From assembly GCA_018268995.1 (NCBI GenBank), contig JAFDVL010000075.1, positions 1-36,023 of the forward strand: a stretch of DNA of 36,023 nt, read 5' to 3'. A program made the translations under genes and the position numbers. The notes beneath the pieces were generated by a model. The model saw nothing but the letters and a program-made list of their open reading frames with translations, did not search any database and was not told the origin of the DNA. The first letter of the stretch is position 1. Every line of letters starts with the position of its first letter. Below, piece by piece: positions 28,201 to 34,015 of this stretch. The stretch is from Acidobacteriota bacterium (GTDB lineage: Bacteria; Acidobacteriota; Blastocatellia; RBC074).

Positions 28201-28426
28201 GTTGGAATTAGCAGTGAAGGGCGCGGGCTATGACATTAACCATTACGACGTGTTGCCGGATCGCGTCGTTTTTTATTTGTGGCCGCGCGCCGGAGGCTGC
28301 AAGTTTTCCTTCCAATTCCGTTCGCGATTTGGAACAAAGGCGCAATCATCGGCGTCCATTCTCTATGACTACTACAATCCCGAAGCACGGGCCGTCGTGG
28401 CTCCGACGCGGTTTGTAGTTAGGTAA
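22295..28426 (+). CDS. alpha-2-macroglobulin-like thioester protein with pseudopilin-like and carboxypeptidase-regulatory-like insertions
   Basis: The 2043-residue protein starts with a membrane or signal segment (about 6-24, no lipobox). MG domains follow, including MG2 (about 255-345; 'YIVTTDKPIYQPGQT'). The A2M domain (from about 1306; 'LWQPNLETDKQGR') leads into a thioester domain with intact 'YGCGEQT' (C1516, Q1519), which in the family forms a Cys-Gln thioester that traps proteases. The end resembles a receptor-binding domain. Between MG domains and A2M domain lie three GspG-like modules (about 809-892, 903-985, 994-1110; each with 'DPWxxxY' and two ending 'DDF'), a carboxypeptidase-regulatory-like domain (about 1152-1250) and 'NLPLNGRNAMQLLAVQPGV' (about 1268), as at the start of TonB-receptor plugs. 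A palindrome codes about 38 extra residues in the thioester domain (1750-1787). AGGAGG six bases before ATG at 22295 decides the start. Role inferred: periplasmic protease trap. Confidence 0.88.
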   Translation: MTYARPRLVVSLIVFVVLLLAFSAANYFANDLSLRLNEKACRLSFEETKTKASLALENTSGRIIAANFKLELRDPQNRVRYRIERDEPIKSGNVTLNFDLAPVENNALLGANDQLWLRLHYVITPLKIAEADAALPTIDGVISASEITPDIFELQVFSPNQANAGSRYQTRVRTAHPITGKPIRDVKISAEATIEIDDTEQKLKASGSTDENGYAVINFALPKDLGESNGSLEIEFTAKRGSLEQTADANIVLTQTDHYIVTTDKPIYQPGQTIHTRVLLFDSNRQAISNHELDAVIEDKEEQKFYRTKMTTSNFGVASFDWKIPDNTRLGNYRIIVGKQSATRIWGQAEVKISRYDLPTFIVNAKPDRAYYLPGQDAEITVKADYLFGQPVTKGKVKVVRESERTWNYRKQKYDTEEGEKLEGETDDTGKFTAKIPLKEHHDDFESSDYHKFEDLHFAAYFTDTTTGRTEQRRFDIRLTKDPIHLYLVSEERQVENSPLEFYVTASYADGTPAQCDIALRQQFANDEQTLVRTIKTNRYGVAKASNLHLPNADNDAELVLEARDAEGKIGKLQKTISRDAEPVIRVSTDKALYRAGENIQATIKSNIPNTRLVLEVLQDNRILQSQMLELKDGQASIALPYKSEYKDEITIAAYANVMVDENDDEFVYNARTVLFPRDRELKLDVKLPRTDYQPGEEVTAGINVRTPDGRAALSAIGAVIVDTAVEERARTDSEFGSGYRSYFNYFYGNENVSGITRRDLDKLDLKQAISPEIDLVAEILLRDYGSHISNHTNSNYRKDQRSLFSGVINAQLYLLQSALESAYNAKAIYPKDIAALKRILRSHNLNPEALLDPWNTPYRFSFLTERDLDQMTILCAGADKQFHTNDDFIALSLARPYFKFTGEAINRVVANYQTRTGGYINDAATLKTELRRAGIDFDSLHDPWDMPYQVTFRKDWNGYQMVIASAGRNRRFEEPSPLGIDDVQVWRTPIEFSSEMYWQIYSALENYFNATKKFPGDEVSLRAVLQNAGVDFDKFADPWGHKYQIFFTQDSRYSNRVEIVDVAKPGEKPQQRTEVIPVTQTVITIHLRSAGENGQVGDLDDFHVTTFSRVIAEQTSQTKTPEKKADVVLHETRVSGNIKPASAASFGAAGAIAGVITDSSGAIIPNVFIKATLRDTTSFYSTRSNNEGVFLLKNLPLGLYDVEVESPGFKKLRQVDVKVLASKIVQLNMTLEVGAVTEAVMITADTVALQTTSASVASTVSPQQIMNLPLNGRNAMQLLAVQPGVMKQGDISTPRLREYFPETLLWQPNLETDKQGRTQLKFKLADNITTWKLSLIGSTADGQIGTMEKDIRAFQPFFAELDPPKVLTEGDEISLPVVLRNYLDKTQNVDLQFKPESWFTLLSPARKRTEVKPNDFAKEIFGFRAIASIQEGKQRVTAIGSSASDAIEKAVHVHPDGEELANTVANVFGETGTLEINVPADAIKGSVHAELKVYPNLIAHVTEGIEGILKRPYGCGEQTISSTYPNVMALRLLKNTGQDEVPGTAAIAAKARKYARVGYERLLGYRDVSGGFTYWGKGEPDFALTAYALRFLHDASEVIEVNDDIIDEAKAWLLKEQMADGRWAVRNYYDKQENVRQTVMQTALLARALTSGSVLSKEEQKALQKAFDYLAPKLAEVDEPYAIALYTIAAQQFGDESRAKWGVERLRATSKEEAGGIYWALETNTPFYGWGLAGRIETTALALKALNQTTERTEGTEKNEALQIKEENKPSAIVKSPSVSSVRSVVDSKELISKGVYWLLRNKDRYGVWLSPQATVNVLDAFVALAANDKTAGETKAEVFVNGQRTSTITLPPSNQLSNPLVVDLTQQLATGNNRIEIKRPANVALATAQLVETHYLPWAKSLATQGENFKSGVSRALRLAVNFDKTEAQIGENITCKIEAERVAFNGYGMLLAEIGLPPGAEVDRASLELAVKGAGYDINHYDVLPDRVVFYLWPRAGGCKFSFQFRSRFGTKAQSSASILYDYYNPEARAVVAPTRFVVR
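27541..27655. repeat. palindromic repeat inserted in frame in the alpha-2-macroglobulin gene
   Basis: Arms 27541-27568 and 27628-27655 are inverted copies, 27 of 28 positions matching (ACCACGGAGCGCACGGAG type). Related elements lie at 33065-33179 and, more distantly, 33886-33973. The reading frame passes through and codes 'TTERTEGTEKNE' and 'SVSSVRSVVD', the usual translation of this repeat type. It falls between 'LALKALNQ' and 'ISKGVYWLL' of the thioester domain, probably in a surface loop. Confidence 0.85.
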
Positions 28427-28436
28427 ATCAACGATT

Positions 28437-28514
28437 GGTACAGTACGACGAGCGGTAGCGAGCTGGTCATCCGCTATGCGCTCACCAACTCGCTACCGCT
28501 CGTCGTACTGTACC
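28437..28514. repeat. long REP-type hairpin between the A2M-like and ARPP-1-like genes
   Basis: Arms 28437-28467 and 28484-28514 match as inverted copies at 30 of 31 positions (GGTACAGTACGACGAGCGGT at the outer end), with a 16-base loop. The hairpin starts 11 bases after the A2M-like stop and ends 23 bases before the next ATG. It may partly end transcription or protect the upstream 3' end. It is unrelated in sequence to the REPIN copies. Confidence 0.8.
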
Positions 28515-28537
28515 GAGCATTCCGATTTGGAGGAAGT

Positions 28538-29725
28538 ATGCAGAAACAAATTGTGGCGCTCAGTCTTTTCCTTTTCGCAAGCTTGTTCGTGCTGGTCTCT
28601 GTTTCCAATACACAAGCGCAACGCGACGATGCGGGCAATGGCTGGAGAAAAACTCCCGCACAAGTCCTTCCCACTGACTACAAATTCAGCGGCCCGTACA
28701 CGCACAAAAATCTCACGGTCTATCTGATTCACGGTGCAAACAAATCTACCGGCAAAGCCCCGCTCACGTTGCAGGAGGCGATGGCGCAGAAGAAAGTTCG
28801 AGTAATTGAAACCGGCGATGTGAATCAGTTGGCGATTCAAAACCTCTCGCATCAGGAAGTCTTCATCCAATCCGGCGACATCGTCAAAGGCGGACAACAG
28901 GATCGCGTGCTGGCGATGGATTTACTGGTGCCACCGCGTTCGGGGCGCATCTCGATTGATTCGTTTTGCGTGGAGCAAGGCCGCTGGCAACAACGCGGGA
29001 AAGAAATGGTTTCGGCCTTCAGTTCGTCGGATCAAATGCTCAATCACAAAGATTTGAAGATCGCCGCGAAGAGTAAGAATTCGCAAGGTGAGGTGTGGGC
29101 GAAAGTTTCTGAATCGCAGGCGAAGCTCAGTAAAAATGTGGTGGTTGCGTCAGGAAGAATTGGCAATCGCGGAGGCGGTGCCATGCAGATTGGCGGCGGT
29201 GCTGGGAACGGTGGCGCGGGCGGCGCAGTCGCGCTGGGGCAACCGCCTGCGATGTCAGAAGCCGCCACGGTTGAGGTGACGTCCTCGGCTTCGCGCACGA
29301 GTTTGCAATTAACGCTCGAAAACAAAGTCGTGAAGGAGACTGCCGACGATTACATCAAAGCCTTGTCCTCCGCCATCACAGGCAAAACGGACGTCATCGG
29401 CTATGCGTTTGCGATCAACGGCCAAATCAATTCCGCTGACGTGTATTCGTCGCATGCGTTGTTCGTGAAGCTGTGGCCGAAACTGCTGAAATCGAGCGCC
29501 GTCGAAGCGATTGCGGAATTCGACAAGGCTGGCAAAACGGAAGCGGTGACAGAGAATTCCGTGAAGACGTTTCTGGCCGAAGCCGAAGCGGGCAAGGCGG
29601 AAGAAAAACAAGTGACGACCCGCGTGGCAATGGAAAAACGCGAGTCAGACAAGCACCTGTTCTTTGAGACCCGCGACCGCAAAAATGGCGAGCAGTGGCT
29701 ACATCGAAATTATCTGAAGAAGTGA
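28538..29725 (+). CDS. exported ARPP-1 domain protein
   Basis: The 395-residue protein has a signal peptide (about 1-28, ending 'NTQAQ') and a domain resembling ARPP-1 (PF20208, named for association with ARG and rhodanese-phosphatase superfamily proteins). Supporting motifs are 'NLTVYLIHGAN' (58-68), 'LTLQEAM', 'SGDIVKGGQQDRVL' and the family hallmark 'FCVEQGRW' (143-150). A Gly-rich stretch (about 206-236; 'GNRGGGAMQIGGGAG') splits the protein, and a C-terminal half with 'DVIGYAFAINGQINSADVY' follows. The biochemical function of the family is not known. GGAGGAA before ATG supports the start. It lies 111 bases after the A2M-like gene on the same strand, so they may be co-expressed, with the long hairpin between them setting their ratio. 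A convergent hairpin follows. Confidence 0.75.
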   Translation: MQKQIVALSLFLFASLFVLVSVSNTQAQRDDAGNGWRKTPAQVLPTDYKFSGPYTHKNLTVYLIHGANKSTGKAPLTLQEAMAQKKVRVIETGDVNQLAIQNLSHQEVFIQSGDIVKGGQQDRVLAMDLLVPPRSGRISIDSFCVEQGRWQQRGKEMVSAFSSSDQMLNHKDLKIAAKSKNSQGEVWAKVSESQAKLSKNVVVASGRIGNRGGGAMQIGGGAGNGGAGGAVALGQPPAMSEAATVEVTSSASRTSLQLTLENKVVKETADDYIKALSSAITGKTDVIGYAFAINGQINSADVYSSHALFVKLWPKLLKSSAVEAIAEFDKAGKTEAVTENSVKTFLAEAEAGKAEEKQVTTRVAMEKRESDKHLFFETRDRKNGEQWLHRNYLKK

Positions 29726-29737
29726 GGCGAGAGAAGT

Positions 29738-29778
29738 AGAAGCCCGCACGGAGTAGCCCTTACTTCGTGCGGGCTTCT
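29738..29778. terminator. probable bidirectional terminator hairpin
   Basis: AGAAGCCCGCACG (29738-29750) and CGTGCGGGCTTCT (29766-29778) form a perfect GC-rich 13-bp stem with a 15-base loop, 12 bases after one stop codon and 13 before the convergent one. T runs are poor on both sides, but the position between convergent genes supports termination. Confidence 0.65.
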
Positions 29779-29791
29779 GCATTGAATTACC

Positions 29792-30850
29792 TTACTGATT
29801 GCAGGTGCCGCCCTTCGGGTCGAAAAGCGTTCCCCACACCTTGAAGCACGGAGCCGGACTGGCCGCAAAATTCGCGGGAAGCGTAGTTACGAAAATACTA
29901 TCTTTGACGGTGGCATTTCCCGTCAGCATTATTTGAATCGGCAGATTGGGGGAAGTTTCCTTGGGAAGATTCAGCAGGCGAAACTTCCCGCCCAGCCCAT
30001 TGATGAAGCCAGAAGTAACCGTTTTAGGCATGGGGATGGAGTTGCCGTTCACCACTTCATTGACGAAATACGTGACCGTCATTTGGGCATCGTAACCTGC
30101 GTCATTCTGGAATCTGATCTGCCGCACATCGCTGTTCGTGGCATCGCCGATGGAATTATCGCAGTTGGACACAATTGGATTGACCAACGTTCCCTCCATT
30201 CGATAGCAAAGTTCGGCATTAAAGGAGGCGGGGATGGTAGCAGTTGAAAATTCCGCATAAGTGTCGTTGAGTTGAGCATTTACTCCTGTGCCTTTCAGAA
30301 ACTTGATCTCAATTGGCTTGGGCGCTGTCTCTGCCGGAATTTCAAGCGTTTCACTTTGCAGCACCATGAGGCCGTTGGATTTAACTGTTTTCGCGACGCC
30401 CTGTTGATCGTAATAGGTCGCCGTCATCCTTCCAACAAACCCTGCGTTGTTGAATATCTTGATCTTCCTGCTCGGTGGTGGGTCGCCGGGGAGTGCCGCG
30501 ATCTCTACCAGCTTGCGTGGTGCAGTCGCGCCTTGCCGCACCCAAACGTAGGCATTTGACCAATTAATTTTCGCCCCGTCGGCGGAAATGGTTCCGGTTA
30601 ATCCGTCTGAGGTCGTAAAGGTATTGCCGTTGAGCACGGCGGTTGATTTCCCGCCATAGCCATTGTTAATGGAAAGTTTAGTACCGCTTTGGGCGACTTT
30701 CGCTGGTTTATCAAATTTTTCGCCTTTGTCGTTATACATCTCCCAACTTCCTTCCAGGTTGAGAGTTTGCGCCAACGCTGAAAAGGTCAGCAGGAATAAC
30801 CACAAACATGCGGTGATAGCATAGCGTTCTTTCGTGTGTTCGAGTTTCAT
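29792..30850 (-). CDS. secreted protein with two tandem domains resembling cytolysin domain 4
   Basis: The 352-residue protein has a signal peptide (about 1-28, ending 'SALAQ') and a small beta-rich N-terminal domain (31-105; 'LEGSWEMYND', 'DGLTGTISADG', 'YVWVRQ'). Two related domains follow (about 128-224 and 243-345). Both run 'IxxxNxAGxxxxMTxTYxxxxV', then an 'IP' or 'LP' strand, and end in 'CYRMEGTLVNP' (C215) or 'CFKVWGTLFDP' (C335). The pattern, especially 'WGT...P' at the end, recalls the C-terminal Ig-like domain of thiol-activated cytolysins; this is a motif-level inference. No pore-forming part and no Trp-rich undecapeptide are present, so it may only bind. It follows the metallophosphoesterase gene by 58 bases and is likely in one operon. 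GAGGAG before ATG supports the start. Confidence 0.6.
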   Translation of the reverse strand: MKLEHTKERYAITACLWLFLLTFSALAQTLNLEGSWEMYNDKGEKFDKPAKVAQSGTKLSINNGYGGKSTAVLNGNTFTTSDGLTGTISADGAKINWSNAYVWVRQGATAPRKLVEIAALPGDPPPSRKIKIFNNAGFVGRMTATYYDQQGVAKTVKSNGLMVLQSETLEIPAETAPKPIEIKFLKGTGVNAQLNDTYAEFSTATIPASFNAELCYRMEGTLVNPIVSNCDNSIGDATNSDVRQIRFQNDAGYDAQMTVTYFVNEVVNGNSIPMPKTVTSGFINGLGGKFRLLNLPKETSPNLPIQIMLTGNATVKDSIFVTTLPANFAASPAPCFKVWGTLFDPKGGTCNQ

Positions 30851-30908
30851 AAACGTAGCTCCTCAGGTGTGAGATTGTTATTTGTGCAATCGTGGATCGT
30901 CAGTTACT

Positions 30909-32501
30909 TCACCTGACATTTATCACCTTCGCAGTACCGATGGATGTCGCATTTCCATTGAGGGTGCGGTAAGGCTGCGCGGTTATTTTCGTCGGCTCGA
31001 ACTTTACCGAGAGCAACATGTTGTACTCGGCGCTTCCGCTAAAAAGAACAGGGACTGCCTTACCAGCAACAACTTGATTATTGGCATCTCGACGATCATA
31101 TGTACTATATTCAGAGTTAAGTGATTCTAGGGTGCCGTTATCATTAAAGACTTGATCCCCAACGTAGTTATGCACATGACCAGCGAAAATAGCTACGACA
31201 TTTAAGTTCTCCCCAAGAAGTCGCCCAAATTCGTATGCGCCAGGCAGCCACAGTAGCTGGGAATATGCTCCCGGCTGACGAACCCATTTATCCTGCGCAT
31301 TCTTATGCGGAGACACATCAAACATACCGAAACAATCAGGAGAGTTGATGGAATGCATATTGAGAACCACTTTCTTATCTTTTGATTTACTCAGGAGAGT
31401 TCTGAGCCACGGCAAGGAACTCTGAATATCGAAATTCTCATTTCCAGCTTTCCTTGAAGCAAAATTGGAGAACTTAAAGGCAAACGGGGGAAAGTTATTA
31501 AGCTGGACGAAACGGTAGTCTCCGACATCCCAGTAATAGGCGAGACTGCCCGATTTATCCCAGTAACCGGAGTCGTTCCAGTCAAAGCCCTGAATGTTTT
31601 TGTTGGCGCGCACGGTTTTGGCGAAATATTGCAGTAAATTCAACAGTGTCCCGTGCGGGCTGGTAGCATTTCCGTCGTAAGGCCCCCAGATTGTGTCATT
31701 GCTTGCGGCAGTGTAGTTCTGGTAGTCGTGATTGCCCAGCCCCGGATAGATCACGTATTTTGATGCGTAGAGACTTTCAAAAACATCTATGTGTTCCCAA
31801 CGCATCGCATTGGTGAGGTCGCCGTTGATCACCACACCCTGGGTATCAGGATTGGCAATACCCAATTTACCGATAGCCAGGGAATGCCATTGGTTTGCCG
31901 TCTTGCTGTCTTTCGGTCCCTCCTTACAAGCCTTGCTCTCGCAAAAAGCATATTGCGGGTCTGACGCGAAGATCATATTGAAAGAAGAGAGTTTATTGGG
32001 AATCGTTGGAGGAGCGATATAGCACTGCTTCAAAACATTCGGCACGGGGTCTCTGCCAAAGCCAGCCACTCCGCAGAAAATCGCACCCGTCGCAACTTTT
32101 TCCGCCCAAATGCCGTTCGCGCCGTACCGAATCGTTCTGGTGCCTGTAAATCCACAGACTCCGCCTTCATCTGCACATTTCCTCGCTACGGCCACGATTT
32201 TGCAGGTCTTCAAAACGTTCGGGGCCGGGTCTTTGCCAAAGGCCGCAACCCCGCAGTTAATGCCATCGGTTGCGGTCTTGGTAATCCATTTATCACCCGC
32301 CCCGTAACTCACATCGCCTGTGCCAGAAAAGTTACAGCGTTCGCTTTCCTTCGCGCATTCTACTGCTCCCGCAGGAGGCGCTTGTGCGTGGCTACTCGCC
32401 TGTACAAATAGCAGCACCAGCATTGTTGCGACGATGTGACTGATAAATTGACTGACGGTTAGGAAGTGATGGGTTGCTCTTTCGTTTCGTTCAAGTCTCA
32501 T
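30909..32501 (-). CDS. secreted metallophosphoesterase with two N-terminal Cys-rich modules
   Basis: The 530-residue protein has a signal peptide (about 17-40, ending 'ASSHAQ'). Two copies of a module of about 52 residues follow (C49-C100 and C109-C160), each with four cysteines and the pattern 'YGAxxxW..K..T.G...CGVA.FG.DP.PNVLK.C'. I do not know a name for it; two disulfides each are likely. The calcineurin-like phosphoesterase domain (about 172-525) shows the metal ligands in order: 'FASDPQY' (D181), 'NGDLT' (D228), 'GLGNHDY' (N257, H258), 'LNMHSIN' and 'AGHVHNY'. It probably cleaves phosphate esters outside the cytoplasm; the modules may bind polymer. GGAGGT nine bases before ATG at 32501 decides the start against a longer frame to 32540. 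It precedes the cytolysin-domain-4-like gene on the same strand. Confidence 0.85.
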   Translation of the reverse strand: MRLERNERATHHFLTVSQFISHIVATMLVLLFVQASSHAQAPPAGAVECAKESERCNFSGTGDVSYGAGDKWITKTATDGINCGVAAFGKDPAPNVLKTCKIVAVARKCADEGGVCGFTGTRTIRYGANGIWAEKVATGAIFCGVAGFGRDPVPNVLKQCYIAPPTIPNKLSSFNMIFASDPQYAFCESKACKEGPKDSKTANQWHSLAIGKLGIANPDTQGVVINGDLTNAMRWEHIDVFESLYASKYVIYPGLGNHDYQNYTAASNDTIWGPYDGNATSPHGTLLNLLQYFAKTVRANKNIQGFDWNDSGYWDKSGSLAYYWDVGDYRFVQLNNFPPFAFKFSNFASRKAGNENFDIQSSLPWLRTLLSKSKDKKVVLNMHSINSPDCFGMFDVSPHKNAQDKWVRQPGAYSQLLWLPGAYEFGRLLGENLNVVAIFAGHVHNYVGDQVFNDNGTLESLNSEYSTYDRRDANNQVVAGKAVPVLFSGSAEYNMLLSVKFEPTKITAQPYRTLNGNATSIGTAKVINVR

Positions 32502-32558
32502 AGCTTTGGTACCTCCAGTGTGAAAATGCTTCAAGTACAAAGGGAGTTGTTTTTGCGT

Positions 32559-32936
32559 TCAATGTTCGAGATCGGTGACCAGAATTGCTTCCAGTTCAGC
32601 TAAGTTATCTTTCAGCACAAACTCGCACGCCCCTGCCGACAAGGCGGCGGTGCGAATCTCGGCCTCATCAAAGGCCGAGACCATACAAATGTTGGCCTGC
32701 GGAAATTCGGCGATGATTTCACGGGTCGCCGTAATGCCGTCCATTTTTGGCATTTCCCAATCCATCAACACCCAATCGGGAAGGTGTTTACGGTAGAGCG
32801 CAATTGCGTTGCCGCCATCACCACATTCAAAAACTTCGTCCACCGAGGGCGGTAAATAATCCCGCAAAAGCAGGCGGACTGGTTGATTGTCGTCCACAAT
32901 TAACACTTTCATTGGTTCCATACCAAAACCGAGCAT
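32559..32936 (-). CDS. stand-alone response regulator receiver protein (CheY-like)
   Basis: The 125-residue protein is a single receiver domain with no output domain. Acidic pocket residues are in 'LIVDDNQ' (D15, D16), the phosphoacceptor is D59 in 'VLMDWEMPKMDG', 'MVSAF' holds the conserved Ser (S87), and 'FVLKD' has the conserved Lys (K109). Starts at 32936, 32921 and 32912 are all possible; ribosome sites are weak, so the first few residues are uncertain. It lies downstream of the NarL-type regulator on the same strand, with a palindromic repeat in the gap. It could be a phosphate sink or act by protein contact in the same circuit. Confidence 0.88.
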   Translation of the reverse strand: MLGFGMEPMKVLIVDDNQPVRLLLRDYLPPSVDEVFECGDGGNAIALYRKHLPDWVLMDWEMPKMDGITATREIIAEFPQANICMVSAFDEAEIRTAALSAGACEFVLKDNLAELEAILVTDLEH

Positions 32937-33064
32937 TGCTGTAATTTCCGTGAGAAAGATAGGCTGAAATGAAGGGAGTTAGAATACATAGTTCTGCGTA
33001 AAAAGCATACGTGGAACTACTTATTTCGAGGGGAGGTTTTGGCGTTTGGAATTTCGACCAAGTA

Positions 33065-33179
33065 AACCACGGAGGACACAGAGCGCACGGAGTATCGCCA
33101 GAATTGCAAGGAATCAGGCGGATATCGGTTCGCCTTATTTTGCCTTCGTGCCTCCGTGTCCTCCGTGTTCTCTGTGGTT
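33065..33179. repeat. palindromic repeat of the ACCACGGAG family, intergenic copy
   Basis: Arms 33065-33092 and 33152-33179 are inverted copies with 23 of 28 positions matching and belong to the family inserted at 27541-27655; total lengths are equal (115 bases). It fills much of the 264-base gap between two regulator genes, and its end is 21 bases from the regulator stop. Nothing else is evident in the gap. Confidence 0.8.
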
Positions 33180-33200
33180 AGGAGTCTTATTTTTCGATCT

Positions 33201-33857
33201 TTAGAACAATTCGGATTTATGTTGCAGGGCGAATTTGAAAAGCGAATGGCTGCCGTGTAGATGGAGTTTTTCGCAGATATTGGCGCGATGTTTTTCGACA
33301 GTTCGCAAGCTGATGAAAAGCTGTTCGCCAATTTCTTTGCTGGTGAGATTTTCGGCGATGAGTTTTAGGACGCGACGTTCGGCGGCGGTAAGGTCGTTGA
33401 TCGTAGGTTGTTTCTCTGTGAGCTGAATGGCTCGGCGGCTGCGGTTGATGAGATACGAAGTGAGAGCGTGGCTCGTGTAATGTTCGCGTGCGGCAACCAC
33501 TTTGATACATTCGACAATGTCAGTCAACGCACTATCTTTCAGGACAAACCCTTTCGCGCCCAGGTCAATGGCTTCGTTGAATAAATCTTCGTCGTGGTGC
33601 ATGGTCAGAAAAATAATCTCGGTGGCAAGTTTCTTCGCCTTTATTTCTCGCGCAACTTCAAAGCCGTTCTTGACGGGCATATCCACATCCAGAATCGTGA
33701 CTGTTGGGCGAAATTTTTCGATGGCTGCGATGGCCTCTTGCCCGTTTTTGACCTCCGCCAAAACGAGATAGTCACTTTCTTCTTCGATGGTTTCCCGCAG
33801 CCCTTTCCGCACAATCGGATGGTCGTCGGCAATGATGATTGTGATTTCTTTGCTCAT
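33201..33857 (-). CDS. NarL/LuxR-family response regulator
   Basis: The 218-residue DNA-binding regulator has a receiver domain (about 4-120; 'IIADDHPIVRKGL', phosphoacceptor D57 in 'ILDVDMP', 'FLTMHH', 'FVLKDSA') and a LuxR-type helix-turn-helix (about 152-212; 'LTAAERRVLKLIAENLTSKEIG', 'SLRTVEKHRANICEKL' in part). It is probably phosphorylated by the HisKA_3-type kinase coded 158 bases upstream on the same strand, as such pairs usually are. Target genes are unknown; the flanking exported-protein genes are candidates only by position. Confidence 0.95.
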   Translation of the reverse strand: MSKEITIIIADDHPIVRKGLRETIEEESDYLVLAEVKNGQEAIAAIEKFRPTVTILDVDMPVKNGFEVAREIKAKKLATEIIFLTMHHDEDLFNEAIDLGAKGFVLKDSALTDIVECIKVVAAREHYTSHALTSYLINRSRRAIQLTEKQPTINDLTAAERRVLKLIAENLTSKEIGEQLFISLRTVEKHRANICEKLHLHGSHSLFKFALQHKSELF

Positions 33858-33885
33858 ATAGCGGATTCATCTGAATGAGTAGAAC

Positions 33886-33973
33886 TTTCACCACAGAGGC
33901 ACAGAGAACTCACAGAGTTTCACAGAGTTTTCTCTGCGCGCCTCTGTGTCACCTCTGTGTCTCTGTGGTGAAA
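33886..33973. repeat. palindromic repeat between kinase and regulator genes
   Basis: TTTCACCACAGAG (33886-33898) and CTCTGTGGTGAAA (33961-33973) match perfectly; inside are tandem CACAGAG and CTCTGTG units that pair imperfectly. It resembles the ACCACGGAG family (ACCACAGAG here) but is shorter. It occupies most of the 158-base gap between the kinase stop and the regulator start and could modulate read-through. Confidence 0.75.
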
Positions 33974-34015
33974 TCTCTTTCTTCATCTCTCGTTATTCAA
34001 GTGAAACTAGCTTTC

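Noticed and set aside
33017..33331. A short minus-strand frame coding 'TTENTEDTEARRQ'
   Set aside because: It is the translation of the palindromic repeat at 33065-33179 plus the end of the regulator gene in another frame. This peptide type is a common annotation artefact.
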